Assembly (NCBI GenBank): GCA_028280945.1
Contig: JANQKV010000062.1
Coordinates: 1 to 47,739 of the forward strand
Direction: 5' to 3'
Source of the DNA: Opitutaceae bacterium
GTDB lineage: Bacteria > Verrucomicrobiota > Verrucomicrobiia > Opitutales > Opitutaceae
DNA length: 47,739 nt
Position numbers and translations under genes: made by a program. How positions within the stretch are numbered: the stretch's first letter is position 1; every line of letters begins with the position of its first letter. The notes beneath the pieces are model-generated. The model had not been told where the DNA came from and did not search any database. It was given only the letters and a program-made list of their open reading frames with translations. Of this stretch, positions 32,588 through 40,963 are shown piece by piece.

Positions 32588-33703
32588 ATGCTCCGCACCA
32601 CGCTTTTCACCCTTGCTTTCGCCGTTACCACCCTCGCGGGCGAAAATACCTTCACCTACCAAAATCCCATCAGCACCGGACTCGACCCCAAGGGGGTGCG
32701 CGACTGCCATGTATTCCGCGTCGGCGACAAATGGTATATGACCAACACGTCGTGGCCGCATTGGCCCCGCCAGGAAGATTTCGGCCTGCTCAACCCCGGG
32801 GTGCCGCTGTATTCGTCGGACGATCTGCTCAACTGGAAGTTCGAAAAGATCATCGTGCATCGGGGCGGACCGGACCAATGGTATCATCGCCGGTTCTGGG
32901 CGCCGGAGGTTCACGAAATCGACGGCAAGTTCTACGCCCTCTTCAACGCCCGCAACGACGAACTCGGTTACGTGGGGCAATGGACCGGTTATGCGGTCGC
33001 GGACCACGTGCGCGGGCCCTACACCGTGGTCACCGAGGACAAACCCTTGAGCCAAGGCAATGACCTGACCTTTTTCCAGGACGACGACGGCAAGGTCTGG
33101 GCCTTCTGGAACCGGGGCAAGGAATTCGGCATCGGGTTCGCCCAAATCGACCTGGCCACCGGCACCTTGTTGACCGAACCCGTCTCCGCCATCCAACCGG
33201 GCAAGGTCGACTATGCGATGAACCCCGATGGAACCCGCCAAAAGCGGCCGGGCTACGACGGCCGCCCCATCGACAAAGTCGAAAAATACTACGCCTGGGA
33301 CAGCATCGGCATCGAGGGTGCCTATGTCATAAAACGCCACGACACCTACTACCTGTTTTACTCGTCATGGACCCGTGGATACGAGATCGGCTACGCCACC
33401 GCCCCGGCCGTCACCGGCCCATGGACCAAGGCCGCCGACAACCCGTTCTACGGCGAGCAAAACGAAAGGACCTGCCGCGAACGCAACTTGCCTTACACCG
33501 GCAACCCCAACCACCCGTTCAATCACGTGGGCCACAACGAGGTCTTCACCGGGCCCGACGGTCGGTTGTGGCTATCGTGCCACGGCATCCTCAAGGCGGA
33601 ACCCGACCGGCCCATGCTCGTGATCGATCCCATCGATTTTGCCGCCGACGGCGGCATCATCCGGAAAAGCCCGTCCCACACGCTGCAGACGATTACCTGG
33701 TGA
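32588..33703 (+). CDS. secreted GH43-like glycosidase
   Basis: A 371-residue five-bladed beta-propeller enzyme with a signal peptide (MLRTTLFTLAFAVTTLAG). The GH43/GH-F clan catalytic triad is visible: Asp39 in GVRDCHVF (base), Asp159 in GNDLTFFQDDDG (pKa modulator) and Glu243 in IEGAYVIKR (acid), with blade repeats such as GKFYALFNA and DTYYLFYSSWTRGYEIGYAT. Members are inverting exo-enzymes, commonly arabinofuranosidases, xylosidases or galactosidases. Co-transcription with the preceding sulfatase (10 bp gap) is likely. The subfamily and sugar cannot be told by eye. Confidence 0.92.
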   Translation: MLRTTLFTLAFAVTTLAGENTFTYQNPISTGLDPKGVRDCHVFRVGDKWYMTNTSWPHWPRQEDFGLLNPGVPLYSSDDLLNWKFEKIIVHRGGPDQWYHRRFWAPEVHEIDGKFYALFNARNDELGYVGQWTGYAVADHVRGPYTVVTEDKPLSQGNDLTFFQDDDGKVWAFWNRGKEFGIGFAQIDLATGTLLTEPVSAIQPGKVDYAMNPDGTRQKRPGYDGRPIDKVEKYYAWDSIGIEGAYVIKRHDTYYLFYSSWTRGYEIGYATAPAVTGPWTKAADNPFYGEQNERTCRERNLPYTGNPNHPFNHVGHNEVFTGPDGRLWLSCHGILKAEPDRPMLVIDPIDFAADGGIIRKSPSHTLQTITW

Positions 33704-33732
33704 CACCGCCGGGGCGGCGGCGGCTGATGCGT

Positions 33733-34437
33733 TCAGTCGAGCGCGGTGATTTCGATATCCTTGTAGCGGATCGTCATGATATCGTTGTTGTGCACCTGTA
33801 GTCCGATGTGACCGGCGACGGAGCCCACCTGTTTTGCCCGGTGGTTGGCATCATCAAACAGGCCGGTGCCATCGAAGTCCGTGACAAGGGAACCATTGAT
33901 CCAAACCCGCAAACGCAGGCCGCGGAACTCGATCTCCATCTCGTTCCAAGCCGGAGCCCATCGGGTGTGGGCGGAAGTGTCTCCCCGCTTCAACCATTCG
34001 CGCGATCCCACCGTTTCGTTGTAGATGGCCCCGTCCATGCCGCGGGAAGAGATGTCGACCTGGGGACCATGCAACACCCCGCCGCCGGATTCGTCCCATC
34101 GTCCGCGAAGCACAACCCCACTGTTGCAGGCGCTGCCCTCCTCGACTTGGTAACGCAGACGCAACCGGAAGTCATTGTATTCGCCATCAGAATACAGCCA
34201 GACCTTGCCATGTTCGTTGGATTTGGTCCGTCCGACGATGGCTCCGCTCTCGACAAACCAAACCCGCTTGCCCCTGTCCGCTTCCGTCGACTTCACCGAC
34301 CAATGGGTGAGATCACGGCCGTTGAACAGCGACTGGGCTTTCGTGATTCCGGCCTCTGAGATGGGAACAACGATCAACAGCGCCAACAGAATGCTGACGT
34401 GGAAAGCAGTGAGACTTGCATCGGGAAATCGGCTCAT
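33733..34437 (-). CDS. secreted DUF1080 (3-keto-disaccharide-hydrolase-like) protein
   Basis: About 234 residues from ATG 34437 (MSRFPDASLTAFHVSILLAL, signal peptide); a longer reading from 34518 has no family support. The mature protein is one LamG-like jelly roll typical of DUF1080: SLFNGRDLTHW at the start, FVESGAIVG, YNDFRLRLRYQVEEGSACNS, and the closing GHIGLQVHNNDIMTIRYKDI. DUF1080 members are annotated as 3-keto-glucoside hydrolases in some strains; many only bind sugars. The gene is convergent with the GH43 gene. Confidence 0.9.
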   Translation of the reverse strand: MSRFPDASLTAFHVSILLALLIVVPISEAGITKAQSLFNGRDLTHWSVKSTEADRGKRVWFVESGAIVGRTKSNEHGKVWLYSDGEYNDFRLRLRYQVEEGSACNSGVVLRGRWDESGGGVLHGPQVDISSRGMDGAIYNETVGSREWLKRGDTSAHTRWAPAWNEMEIEFRGLRLRVWINGSLVTDFDGTGLFDDANHRAKQVGSVAGHIGLQVHNNDIMTIRYKDIEITALD

Positions 34438-34625
34438 CGAAATTGAACAACGGTGGTTCGAGGATCGCGCCGAGCTTGGGGAGAGAACCGCAAATGCGCG
34501 AAGCCCCGATCGAATCAAGATCTGTGATCATTAACTCCGGATCGCCATGACCGCCGAAACTCCCTTTCCTCAACCGGCCGTCGACCATTCGGTAACCCTC
34601 TTCAATACCGGGCGTCTCTGAACTT

Positions 34626-35495
34626 ATGCCCCGCAGAATCCCCACCATCCTGTGTTTCATCAGTGCCACTTTCGTTTCCGCCGAGCTTGCTCCCCGCATC
34701 TGGACGATCGATGGCGATGAACGCACTGCCCTCGTATGGATTCCGGACTTCGCGCAGACCGATGAACCCCTGCCCCTGATCCTGGGATTCCACGGCCATG
34801 GCGGCACCGCTCAAAACGCCGCACGGCGGTTTCGCCAACATGAGCTGTGGCCGGAGGCCATTGTGGTTTACCCCCAGGGATTGCCGACCATCGGCCGCCT
34901 GACCGATCCGGAGGGCAAACGCGCTGGTTGGCAACAGGAGGCCGGCCTGTACGACGACCGCGACCTGCGATTCGTCGATGAGATCATATTCGATCTGGCT
35001 GAAGAGGTTCCCGTGGATCCGGACCGCATCTATTCGACCGGTCACTCCAACGGAGCCGGTTTCACCTATTTGCTGTGGGCGGCGCGGCCGGGTTTGATCT
35101 CCGCCATCGCGCCTTCGGCCGGCGGGGCCCGCGGTTTGCGAGAACTCGATCCCCATCCGGTTCCGGTCCTGCATCTTGCCGGAACCAACGATCCGTTGGT
35201 CCGCATCGAAGGTCAACGTCGGCTCATGCAATGGCTCCGCCGCTTCAACCTTTGTGCGCCCAACCCGGTCGAATGGGCGGAAGGCGTCGCCTTATACCCC
35301 TCACCGCAAGGCACACCGGTGCTGACCTACGTTCACGACGGCGGCCACCGCTATCGCGACGAAGCCCCCGAGCTCATCGCCCGCTTCTTCCGGGAGGCTC
35401 CATCGTTTTTTGTTCAGAGTTCGGCCGCACCCGACGAGGATCAAAAATCAGATCATCCAGGTCCGCCGGACGATAACCTCCCCAAATCCGACTGA
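34626..35495 (+). CDS. secreted esterase (PHB-depolymerase/CE1-like)
   Basis: A 289-residue alpha/beta hydrolase with a signal peptide (RIPTILCFISATFVSA). LILGFHGHGG is the oxyanion-hole strand, Ser141 lies in the nucleophile elbow GHSNGAG, the acid is likely in LAGTNDPLV, and the histidine is in YVHDGGHRY. The layout matches the LpqC / feruloyl esterase / PHB depolymerase group, which in glycan loci removes acyl groups. The fold should end near FFREAPSFF; the remaining 25 residues are encoded antisense to the 3' end of the convergent symporter gene (122-bp overlap). Confidence 0.9.
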   Translation: MPRRIPTILCFISATFVSAELAPRIWTIDGDERTALVWIPDFAQTDEPLPLILGFHGHGGTAQNAARRFRQHELWPEAIVVYPQGLPTIGRLTDPEGKRAGWQQEAGLYDDRDLRFVDEIIFDLAEEVPVDPDRIYSTGHSNGAGFTYLLWAARPGLISAIAPSAGGARGLRELDPHPVPVLHLAGTNDPLVRIEGQRRLMQWLRRFNLCAPNPVEWAEGVALYPSPQGTPVLTYVHDGGHRYRDEAPELIARFFREAPSFFVQSSAAPDEDQKSDHPGPPDDNLPKSD

Positions 35496-36972
35496 CCCCC
35501 AGACCCACGGCGAAAACCACCGCATGACCCAGCACCCCAATCATCATCGGATTAAGGGGAAAGCTCAGCGCACCTAAATCCACCAAACGTCCACGCGGTT
35601 CGGTAAGCACACCCCAAATCGTGAACAGCACGCACGCCCCCAAGCCGGCGTAACATCCCCGGCGGGTGGCCGTGCGGGTGAAGAATCCCAGGCAAAACAG
35701 GCCCAATGTGCCCGCCGACACGATCACGACCACCGTCAGCGCTTTTTCGGCAATGGGCCGGCTGGCTTCGTCGGGGACAAGCTGGAGTGCCACCCAGGCC
35801 GAAGCCAGTCCTCCTCCCAGCACGGCCAGCCGTCCCAGCCGCAGCGCCAGGGAAGCTGGCAGGTCGGACCAGATGCGCGGCAGGAAATCGGTCGAGATGA
35901 CTGTGCCCACACTGTTCAAGTCCGACGAGATCGACGACATGCTTGCAGCCAGGATCGCCGCCAGCAATAGGCCCACCAGTCCACTGGGCAGGAAGTTCAT
36001 GATAAAGTGCGGCAGTACATGGTCGCCGATCTCGGGCCCGGATAACCCGGCCGCCGAATAGAAGCCAAACAACGCCGCCCCGATCAGATTGAACATCAGC
36101 AATACCGGAAGTGAAAGGGCGGCGCCGAGCAGGGCGCCGCGACTGGCTCCCGCATCCGTTTTCGCGATCAGGTAGCGTTGCACCATGTTCTGGTCACAAA
36201 CATAGCGGCGCGCCCACACCAGACTCATCCCGAACATGAAGATCCACATCGTGGTCGTATCACTGGCAAACCACGATTCGAGGGTGAACTGGGTGTCGCC
36301 GGGAGAGAATTTACCCGCGTTCCAAGCCGCCCCGACCGCCGCACCAAAACCCTCCAGTTCCGGTGCCCACAACAGCCGTCCCAGAATGAACAGGCCGCCG
36401 CCCATCAATATGATTCCCTGTACCACATCGGTCCAAACCACCGCCTGAATGCCACCGATGGATGTGTAAGCCACGGTGAACAAAGCTAATCCCAGCACAA
36501 TCAGGGTGATGCTCCACCCGGTCATCACATTCAGCACGATGGCGGTGGTTACCAGTGTCACCCCGACATCAAACGTGCGGTCCAACAAAAACCCTCCGGC
36601 GGTGTAAAGCCGGCCGCCCAAGCCGAACCGTTTGCCAATGTATTCGTAGGCGCTCATGCCCACGACCCGGCGGTAAAACGGAACCAGGTAGCGCGCCACG
36701 GCCCACAATACAATCGGCAGCGCCAAAAAACCCGGCGCGAGAATCATGCCCTTTTGGTAAACCACCGCCGAGTGCGCCACCAGCGTGTTGCTGCTGATCA
36801 ACGTGGCCATCAAGGTGAACCCGACCGCCCAAGTCGGGATCTGCCGATTCGCCGTGAAGTAATCCCGCGTGTTCCTGGCACCGCGGGCGTGCCACAGGCC
36901 GACAGCGGCGACCACAACGAAGTAAGTCAACACAACGGCACCATCGAGCGCACGCAGGGCAAAGGTATCCAT
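35374..36972 (-). CDS. sodium/solute symporter (SSS family), second copy
   Basis: A 532-residue transporter with about 13 helices: LDGAVVLTYFVVVAAVGLWH, DYFTANRQIPTWAVGFTLMA, TLISSNTLVAH, GGIQAVVWTDVVQGIILMG, and LVGLLLAAILAASMSSISSD with the SSS signature LNSVGTVISTDF. It is not closely similar to the symporter at 18471, so it likely carries a different substrate. It is transcribed away from the TonB receptor, and the shared gap holds a candidate operator (37095) that could control both. Its last 40 codons overlap the 3' end of the convergent esterase gene. Confidence 0.93.
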   Translation of the reverse strand: MDTFALRALDGAVVLTYFVVVAAVGLWHARGARNTRDYFTANRQIPTWAVGFTLMATLISSNTLVAHSAVVYQKGMILAPGFLALPIVLWAVARYLVPFYRRVVGMSAYEYIGKRFGLGGRLYTAGGFLLDRTFDVGVTLVTTAIVLNVMTGWSITLIVLGLALFTVAYTSIGGIQAVVWTDVVQGIILMGGGLFILGRLLWAPELEGFGAAVGAAWNAGKFSPGDTQFTLESWFASDTTTMWIFMFGMSLVWARRYVCDQNMVQRYLIAKTDAGASRGALLGAALSLPVLLMFNLIGAALFGFYSAAGLSGPEIGDHVLPHFIMNFLPSGLVGLLLAAILAASMSSISSDLNSVGTVISTDFLPRIWSDLPASLALRLGRLAVLGGGLASAWVALQLVPDEASRPIAEKALTVVVIVSAGTLGLFCLGFFTRTATRRGCYAGLGACVLFTIWGVLTEPRGRLVDLGALSFPLNPMMIGVLGHAVVFAVGLGVSRIWGGYRPADLDDLIFDPRRVRPNSEQKTMEPPGRSGR

Positions 36973-37058
36973 GGGAAGGGGAAGGAAGCGGGGGCGGTGA
37001 GGCCCTTGAGGTTAGCACGCCGCGGCCAAATATCTTCAGGAGTATTTTCACATCTAAA

Positions 37059-37108
37059 CTGAGATTTTACTCAATCCGGCTAAACCTCAAAAATACGCAA
37101 AATCTCAG
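37059..37108. promoter_or_regulatory. inverted repeat CTGAGATTTT / AAAATCTCAG in divergent promoter region
   Basis: Two perfect 10-bp halves (37059-37068 and 37099-37108) lie 40 bp apart, about four helical turns, between the symporter and TonB-receptor genes. The right half overlaps the shared operator-like sequence at 37095-37134. It could place regulator molecules on one face of the DNA. Confidence 0.55.
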
Positions 37109-37134
37109 CTCTTTTGTGTATTAGCTCATGGTGA
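37095..37134 (+). promoter_or_regulatory. candidate operator, site A (TonB receptor/symporter)
   Basis: Starts with ACGCAAAATCTC, then a T-rich spacer, and ends GCTCATGGTGAT. A matching sequence at 40839-40880 has an identical first 12 bases, 17 of the next 23, and GCTCATAGGTGAT at the end. Both sites are in promoter regions next to the XylR-like regulator's target candidates. Non-coding conservation of this length argues for a protein-binding site. Confidence 0.65.
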
Positions 37135-37252
37135 TTTGAGAGCCTTCGCGCTAAGTTCGGCATCGCCCTACCCCCCGCGGAACCTCGCGTTCTTCGTTTC
37201 CCCTCCGGCCGCGCATGTGGCCACACCCCTAACCCAACCCCTGAAAAGAGAA

Positions 37253-39565
37253 ATGAAACCTCGCTTCCTTTCCCGGTGGCGGATGGTCCTGGCACTGGCG
37301 GCTTTGCCCGTTGCCGGATGGTCCCAGGACAGCGCCTCCACCTCCGAAGACATCCTCGAATTGCAGCCTTTTAATGTTTCCGCGCTGGAAACCGAAGGCT
37401 ACCGGGCCACCAGCACGATCTCCGCCTCCCGCCTCAACGTGCCGCTCGCCGAAGTCCCCGTAAATGTGCCGGTCATCACCGCCGACTTTATCACCGACGC
37501 CGCCTCCAACATGCAACGCGAAGCCCTGGAGTGGCACTCCGCCGTGGAAGGCAAGGCGGTGCGTGGATTTGATACCGCCGAATTCTACCGCCACGGGTTC
37601 CAACACCTGTCCGACACCCAGGGTTTCCTGATCCAGCGCATGGAAGTCGTACGCGGCCCCACCGCCATCCTGAATGGACCGATTCAACCCGGTGGCGGCA
37701 TCAACGTCATCACCAAGCAAGCCGTCCTCGGTTCGAATTTTGGCGAAGCCCGCTACCAATACACCGCGGGTGAGGGCCATGACTACATCTCGGCCGGTCT
37801 CGACCTCAATGTGGGCAACCTCGGTCCGCAGGCGGACTGGGGATCCACCGCCGCCGGCCGCTTCATTGTCTCCCACCAGAAGGACACCGGTCGCGCCATC
37901 GGCGTCGGCAATGACTACACCTCATTGCTCGGCAACATTCGCCTCCGGCCTCTTGAGGACACGGTGGTCACCCTGGAGTATTACTACTACGATCTGAACT
38001 CCGACCGCACCGATCACCACCTCGCGATCAACAACGGTGGCGTCCGCGCCATTTCGACCCCGCAAGGGGGGCGCATTCCCATGTATGTCGCCTACGACCT
38101 GCCCTACTGGGCCAGTTGGAACGGACCCGACGCCGAAGCGCCCGAAATCCTCAACGAGCTTTATCTCAACGTGAATCAGAAGCTGGGTGATGGATTGTAT
38201 CTGGATCTGTCCTACAACCGCCATGATCGCGACCTGCACTTCCTCAACACCGCCTCTCACGGCGGCATCAGCGGGGGCTTCCGCCTGGTGCAGCGCGAAG
38301 GCTCCAACGGCGACCCCTACAACGCCGACAACTATGTGCTGCGCCGCGGCCTGCGCGATGCCTTCATCGGCAACGTCACTGATCAATACAGTGCCATCCT
38401 GAACTGGTCGCCCGAGATCGACGGCCAACGCCACCATCGCTTCATGCTGGGTTACCAAACGTTTGAGCAGGACCGGTTCCTGTTCTTCGCCGACGCCTTC
38501 CGCGTCGATGATCCTTCCCAGCGCTACTACCAGTTCTTCGAACCGCGCAATTACCGCAACGAGACGTCCGAATCCCTCGGTGTCGGCTTCGGTGACTTCT
38601 TCTACAACTACAACAACCCGGTGCTCAACCGCATCGAGTTGAACGAGCAGGACACCGCGTTCTTCAGCTATTCGGGCAAATGGCTGGATGAGCGTCTCGT
38701 CACCATGGCCGGGATCTTCCGCACTTCGATGAAGCAGGTGCAGTCCAACCAAAACGGCCCCCTGGTGGAGCGCGCCAACAGCGACGAAACCCTGCCGCAA
38801 CTGGGCTTTGTCTACTCCTTCACGGAAGACTTCGGCATCTACGGCGCCTACACCCAGTCCTCCGCCATCAACACGAACCAGGCTCCGCCGGCGGACAACC
38901 CGGACTTTTTCTTCCCGCCCAAGTCGGGTGAAATGGCCGAGGTGGGTTTCCGCTTCGACCTGTTGAATGAAAAGCTCATCGGCTCACTCGGCTTCTACCA
39001 AATAAACCAGATCGACCTGGTGCGAGTGGACCCTGATACGGGGAACGTCATCCAACTGGGCGACGTGACGTCCGAGGGGGTCGACCTCGACCTGTTCTAC
39101 TACCCCACGGAAAATTGGTCGTTCATCTTCTCCTACTCGCACAACGACAAGTCCGTGCCGGACAACCTCGGCGGTACCGCGGCCGACAGCAGCGTCTTCC
39201 GCAGCCCGCCCAACAAGTTCTCCATCTGGACAAAGTATGCCTTCACCGAAGGCGCGCTTGACGGGGTCAGCATCGGTGGCGGCTACCGCTGGACGGAAGG
39301 CACGCCGTTCTCCATCAGCGGTGTCTCCGGCACCAATCCGGACAAGACCCGGGCCGACATCTTCATCCAGAAGCACGGTCGCATCCGCGAAGGCCTCGAT
39401 TACACCGTCGCCCTCAACGTGCGCAACCTCACCGGCAAGCACAACTTGTCCAACAACGTGACCGTCGGCAGCTCCACCTACACCGGAGCCATTCCGGGCA
39501 GCAGCAGCCGCTACGAATTCGGCACCGATCCCGAATACATGTTCACGTTCGGCCTGCACTTCTGA
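37253..39565 (+). CDS. TonB-dependent outer-membrane receptor
   Basis: A 770-residue receptor from ATG 37253, which has GAAAAGAG in front and a signal peptide (MVLALAALPVAGWSQ) behind; an upstream reading from 37136 lacks these. A plug domain at about residues 45-160 contains RLNVPLAEVPVNVPVITADF, GFLIQRMEVVRGPTAILNG and GGGINVITKQ, the NVITK end strand of the plug. A 22-stranded barrel follows (EYYYYDLNSDRTDHH, AAYTQSSA-type strands) and the C-terminal residue is Phe. Siderophore-type annotation is common for such Opitutales receptors, but sugar uptake fits the context as well. The upstream gap carries the candidate operator. Confidence 0.92.
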   Translation: MKPRFLSRWRMVLALAALPVAGWSQDSASTSEDILELQPFNVSALETEGYRATSTISASRLNVPLAEVPVNVPVITADFITDAASNMQREALEWHSAVEGKAVRGFDTAEFYRHGFQHLSDTQGFLIQRMEVVRGPTAILNGPIQPGGGINVITKQAVLGSNFGEARYQYTAGEGHDYISAGLDLNVGNLGPQADWGSTAAGRFIVSHQKDTGRAIGVGNDYTSLLGNIRLRPLEDTVVTLEYYYYDLNSDRTDHHLAINNGGVRAISTPQGGRIPMYVAYDLPYWASWNGPDAEAPEILNELYLNVNQKLGDGLYLDLSYNRHDRDLHFLNTASHGGISGGFRLVQREGSNGDPYNADNYVLRRGLRDAFIGNVTDQYSAILNWSPEIDGQRHHRFMLGYQTFEQDRFLFFADAFRVDDPSQRYYQFFEPRNYRNETSESLGVGFGDFFYNYNNPVLNRIELNEQDTAFFSYSGKWLDERLVTMAGIFRTSMKQVQSNQNGPLVERANSDETLPQLGFVYSFTEDFGIYGAYTQSSAINTNQAPPADNPDFFFPPKSGEMAEVGFRFDLLNEKLIGSLGFYQINQIDLVRVDPDTGNVIQLGDVTSEGVDLDLFYYPTENWSFIFSYSHNDKSVPDNLGGTAADSSVFRSPPNKFSIWTKYAFTEGALDGVSIGGGYRWTEGTPFSISGVSGTNPDKTRADIFIQKHGRIREGLDYTVALNVRNLTGKHNLSNNVTVGSSTYTGAIPGSSSRYEFGTDPEYMFTFGLHF

Positions 39566-39590
39566 CGCTCCTGGTTCGGAACCCGGCAGT

Positions 39591-39608
39591 GGCGGGGCCA
39601 GCCCCGCC
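39591..39608. terminator. hairpin between convergent TonB-receptor and regulator genes
   Basis: GGCGGGGC-CA-GCCCCGCC is a perfect palindromic stem 26 bases after the receptor stop. A second strong stem, CCCGGCCCGGA / TCCGGGCCGGG (39646-39671), lies in the last codons of the regulator. No T-run follows either, so they fit a bidirectional stop only loosely. Confidence 0.5.
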
Positions 39609-39640
39609 AACCTAACCCCTCCGCGTTCCGGTGTTCACAG

Positions 39641-40804
39641 TCACCCCCGGCCCGGACCCATCCGGGCCGGGCGGTGTTTGGCCCGCCATTCCCGGGGCGT
39701 CTCTCCCGTGGCCCGCTTGAATGCCACCGTCATGTATTCGGGATGCGCATATCCGGTGCGTTCGGCGACTTCTGCAACCGTGGCTTCTGTTTCCGCCAAA
39801 AACGTGCGCACCCGCTCCAGCCGAATGCGTTCGATCAACTGCCGGGGCGTGCACCCCAGCGCCTCCCGGAACCGCCGCTCCAGGGCCGTTCGCGCCATGG
39901 GCACTTCCCGCAAGACATCCCCCACGTTAATCCCGGCACACACTTCGCGCCGAATGAAACGCACCGCATCAGCTATCCGCACATCCTCCACCGCCACGAT
40001 GTCGGTCGACTGGCGGGTCGCCACCCCAATCGGAGCAATCTGATGGGCCTTCACCGGAACCTTTTGGCCGGCCATCAGCTGGTCGAGCAAAGACGCCGCC
40101 AGGGCTCCCGCCCGGGCGGCATCCGGGATCACGCTGCTGAGCGGCGGATCACACAGCTCACAGAGCAAAACATCGTTGTGGACGCCCAGCACCGCCACCT
40201 CATCAGGCACCCGCAGGCCGGCACTGTAGCACGCTTCCAGCACCAATTGCCCGCGAATATCGTAACACGCCATCACGCCCACCGGCTTGGGCAGGCGTTT
40301 TAGCCAGCGGGCCATCTGCCGCAATTCCGCCTCCGGCGTGCGGTCAGCCAGTTCAAACTCATGAAAACTCACTCCCTCCTCCAGCACCTGCTTTCGGAAA
40401 AACCTTCCCCGCTGAACGGCCCAGCGAAACCCCCGCGCGCCGCAATACGCCATGTGCGCCAACCCCCGGTCGCGAAAATGCTCAAAGGCCAGTCGCGTCA
40501 CCTCCCAGCTGTCGGTCACAACCTGCGGAAACATCGATCGCTCCACCGCCGCGCTCACGTCCACCACCGGCAGTCCCGTCGCTTTCAGGGCCTGGGCGAT
40601 CCCGCGATGCTCCGCCCGGGCAATGATCCCGTCGCCATTCCACGTTTTCAACCAACTGGGCACGGTTGCGCCCCTTCCCTGCTCCACCAGGCGCAACGCC
40701 CACGGGCCGTGCTCATGCTCCCATTGCCGAATGCCCCGCAGCAATTGCCGGCCGTAACGGTTCGAAGTTTCGATCAACAAGGCGACCCGGGGACGTTTTG
40801 GCAT
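39641..40804 (-). CDS. XylR-type regulator (LacI-like sensor plus AraC DNA-binding domain)
   Basis: A 387-residue regulator. Residues 1-270 are a periplasmic-binding-protein-like sugar sensor (RVALLIETSNRYGRQLLRGI, WNGDGIIARAEHRGIAQALK, VGVMACYDIRGQLVLEACYS, EVAVLGVHNDVLLCELCDPP). Residues about 285-380 are two helix-turn-helix units of the AraC type (MARTALERRFREALGCTPRQ, TVAEVAERTGYAHPEYMTVA, GETPREWR). This combination is that of XylR of E. coli, which activates on binding its sugar. It is divergent from the acid-sugar operon, and its start codon lies 35 bases from the operator-like sequence at 40839-40880. The effector is unknown but is probably a sugar or sugar acid handled here. Confidence 0.95.
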   Translation of the reverse strand: MPKRPRVALLIETSNRYGRQLLRGIRQWEHEHGPWALRLVEQGRGATVPSWLKTWNGDGIIARAEHRGIAQALKATGLPVVDVSAAVERSMFPQVVTDSWEVTRLAFEHFRDRGLAHMAYCGARGFRWAVQRGRFFRKQVLEEGVSFHEFELADRTPEAELRQMARWLKRLPKPVGVMACYDIRGQLVLEACYSAGLRVPDEVAVLGVHNDVLLCELCDPPLSSVIPDAARAGALAASLLDQLMAGQKVPVKAHQIAPIGVATRQSTDIVAVEDVRIADAVRFIRREVCAGINVGDVLREVPMARTALERRFREALGCTPRQLIERIRLERVRTFLAETEATVAEVAERTGYAHPEYMTVAFKRATGETPREWRAKHRPARMGPGRG

Positions 40805-40838
40805 GCTGCTGATGTAGCCACCGCATACGTTTCAAGCG

Positions 40839-40880
40839 ACGCAAAATCTCTGTTTTTTTGTTTTTTTGCTCATAGGTGAT
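40839..40880 (-). promoter_or_regulatory. candidate operator, site B (regulator/acid-sugar operon)
   Basis: Contains ACGCAAAATCTC, a T-rich spacer and GCTCATAGGTGAT, matching site A at 37095-37134. It lies between the divergent regulator and the LeuB-like gene and so is well placed for autoregulation and operon control. A TATAAC-like box lies downstream, at about 40938, before the first gene of the operon. Confidence 0.65.
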
Positions 40881-40963
40881 ACCCCCGTTTTATGTTACGG
40901 TCCCGGCCTCGAATTTTCGTTGTGGGGGCTGCCGATTTATAACCCTCCTCTTCTCCCCTTTTC

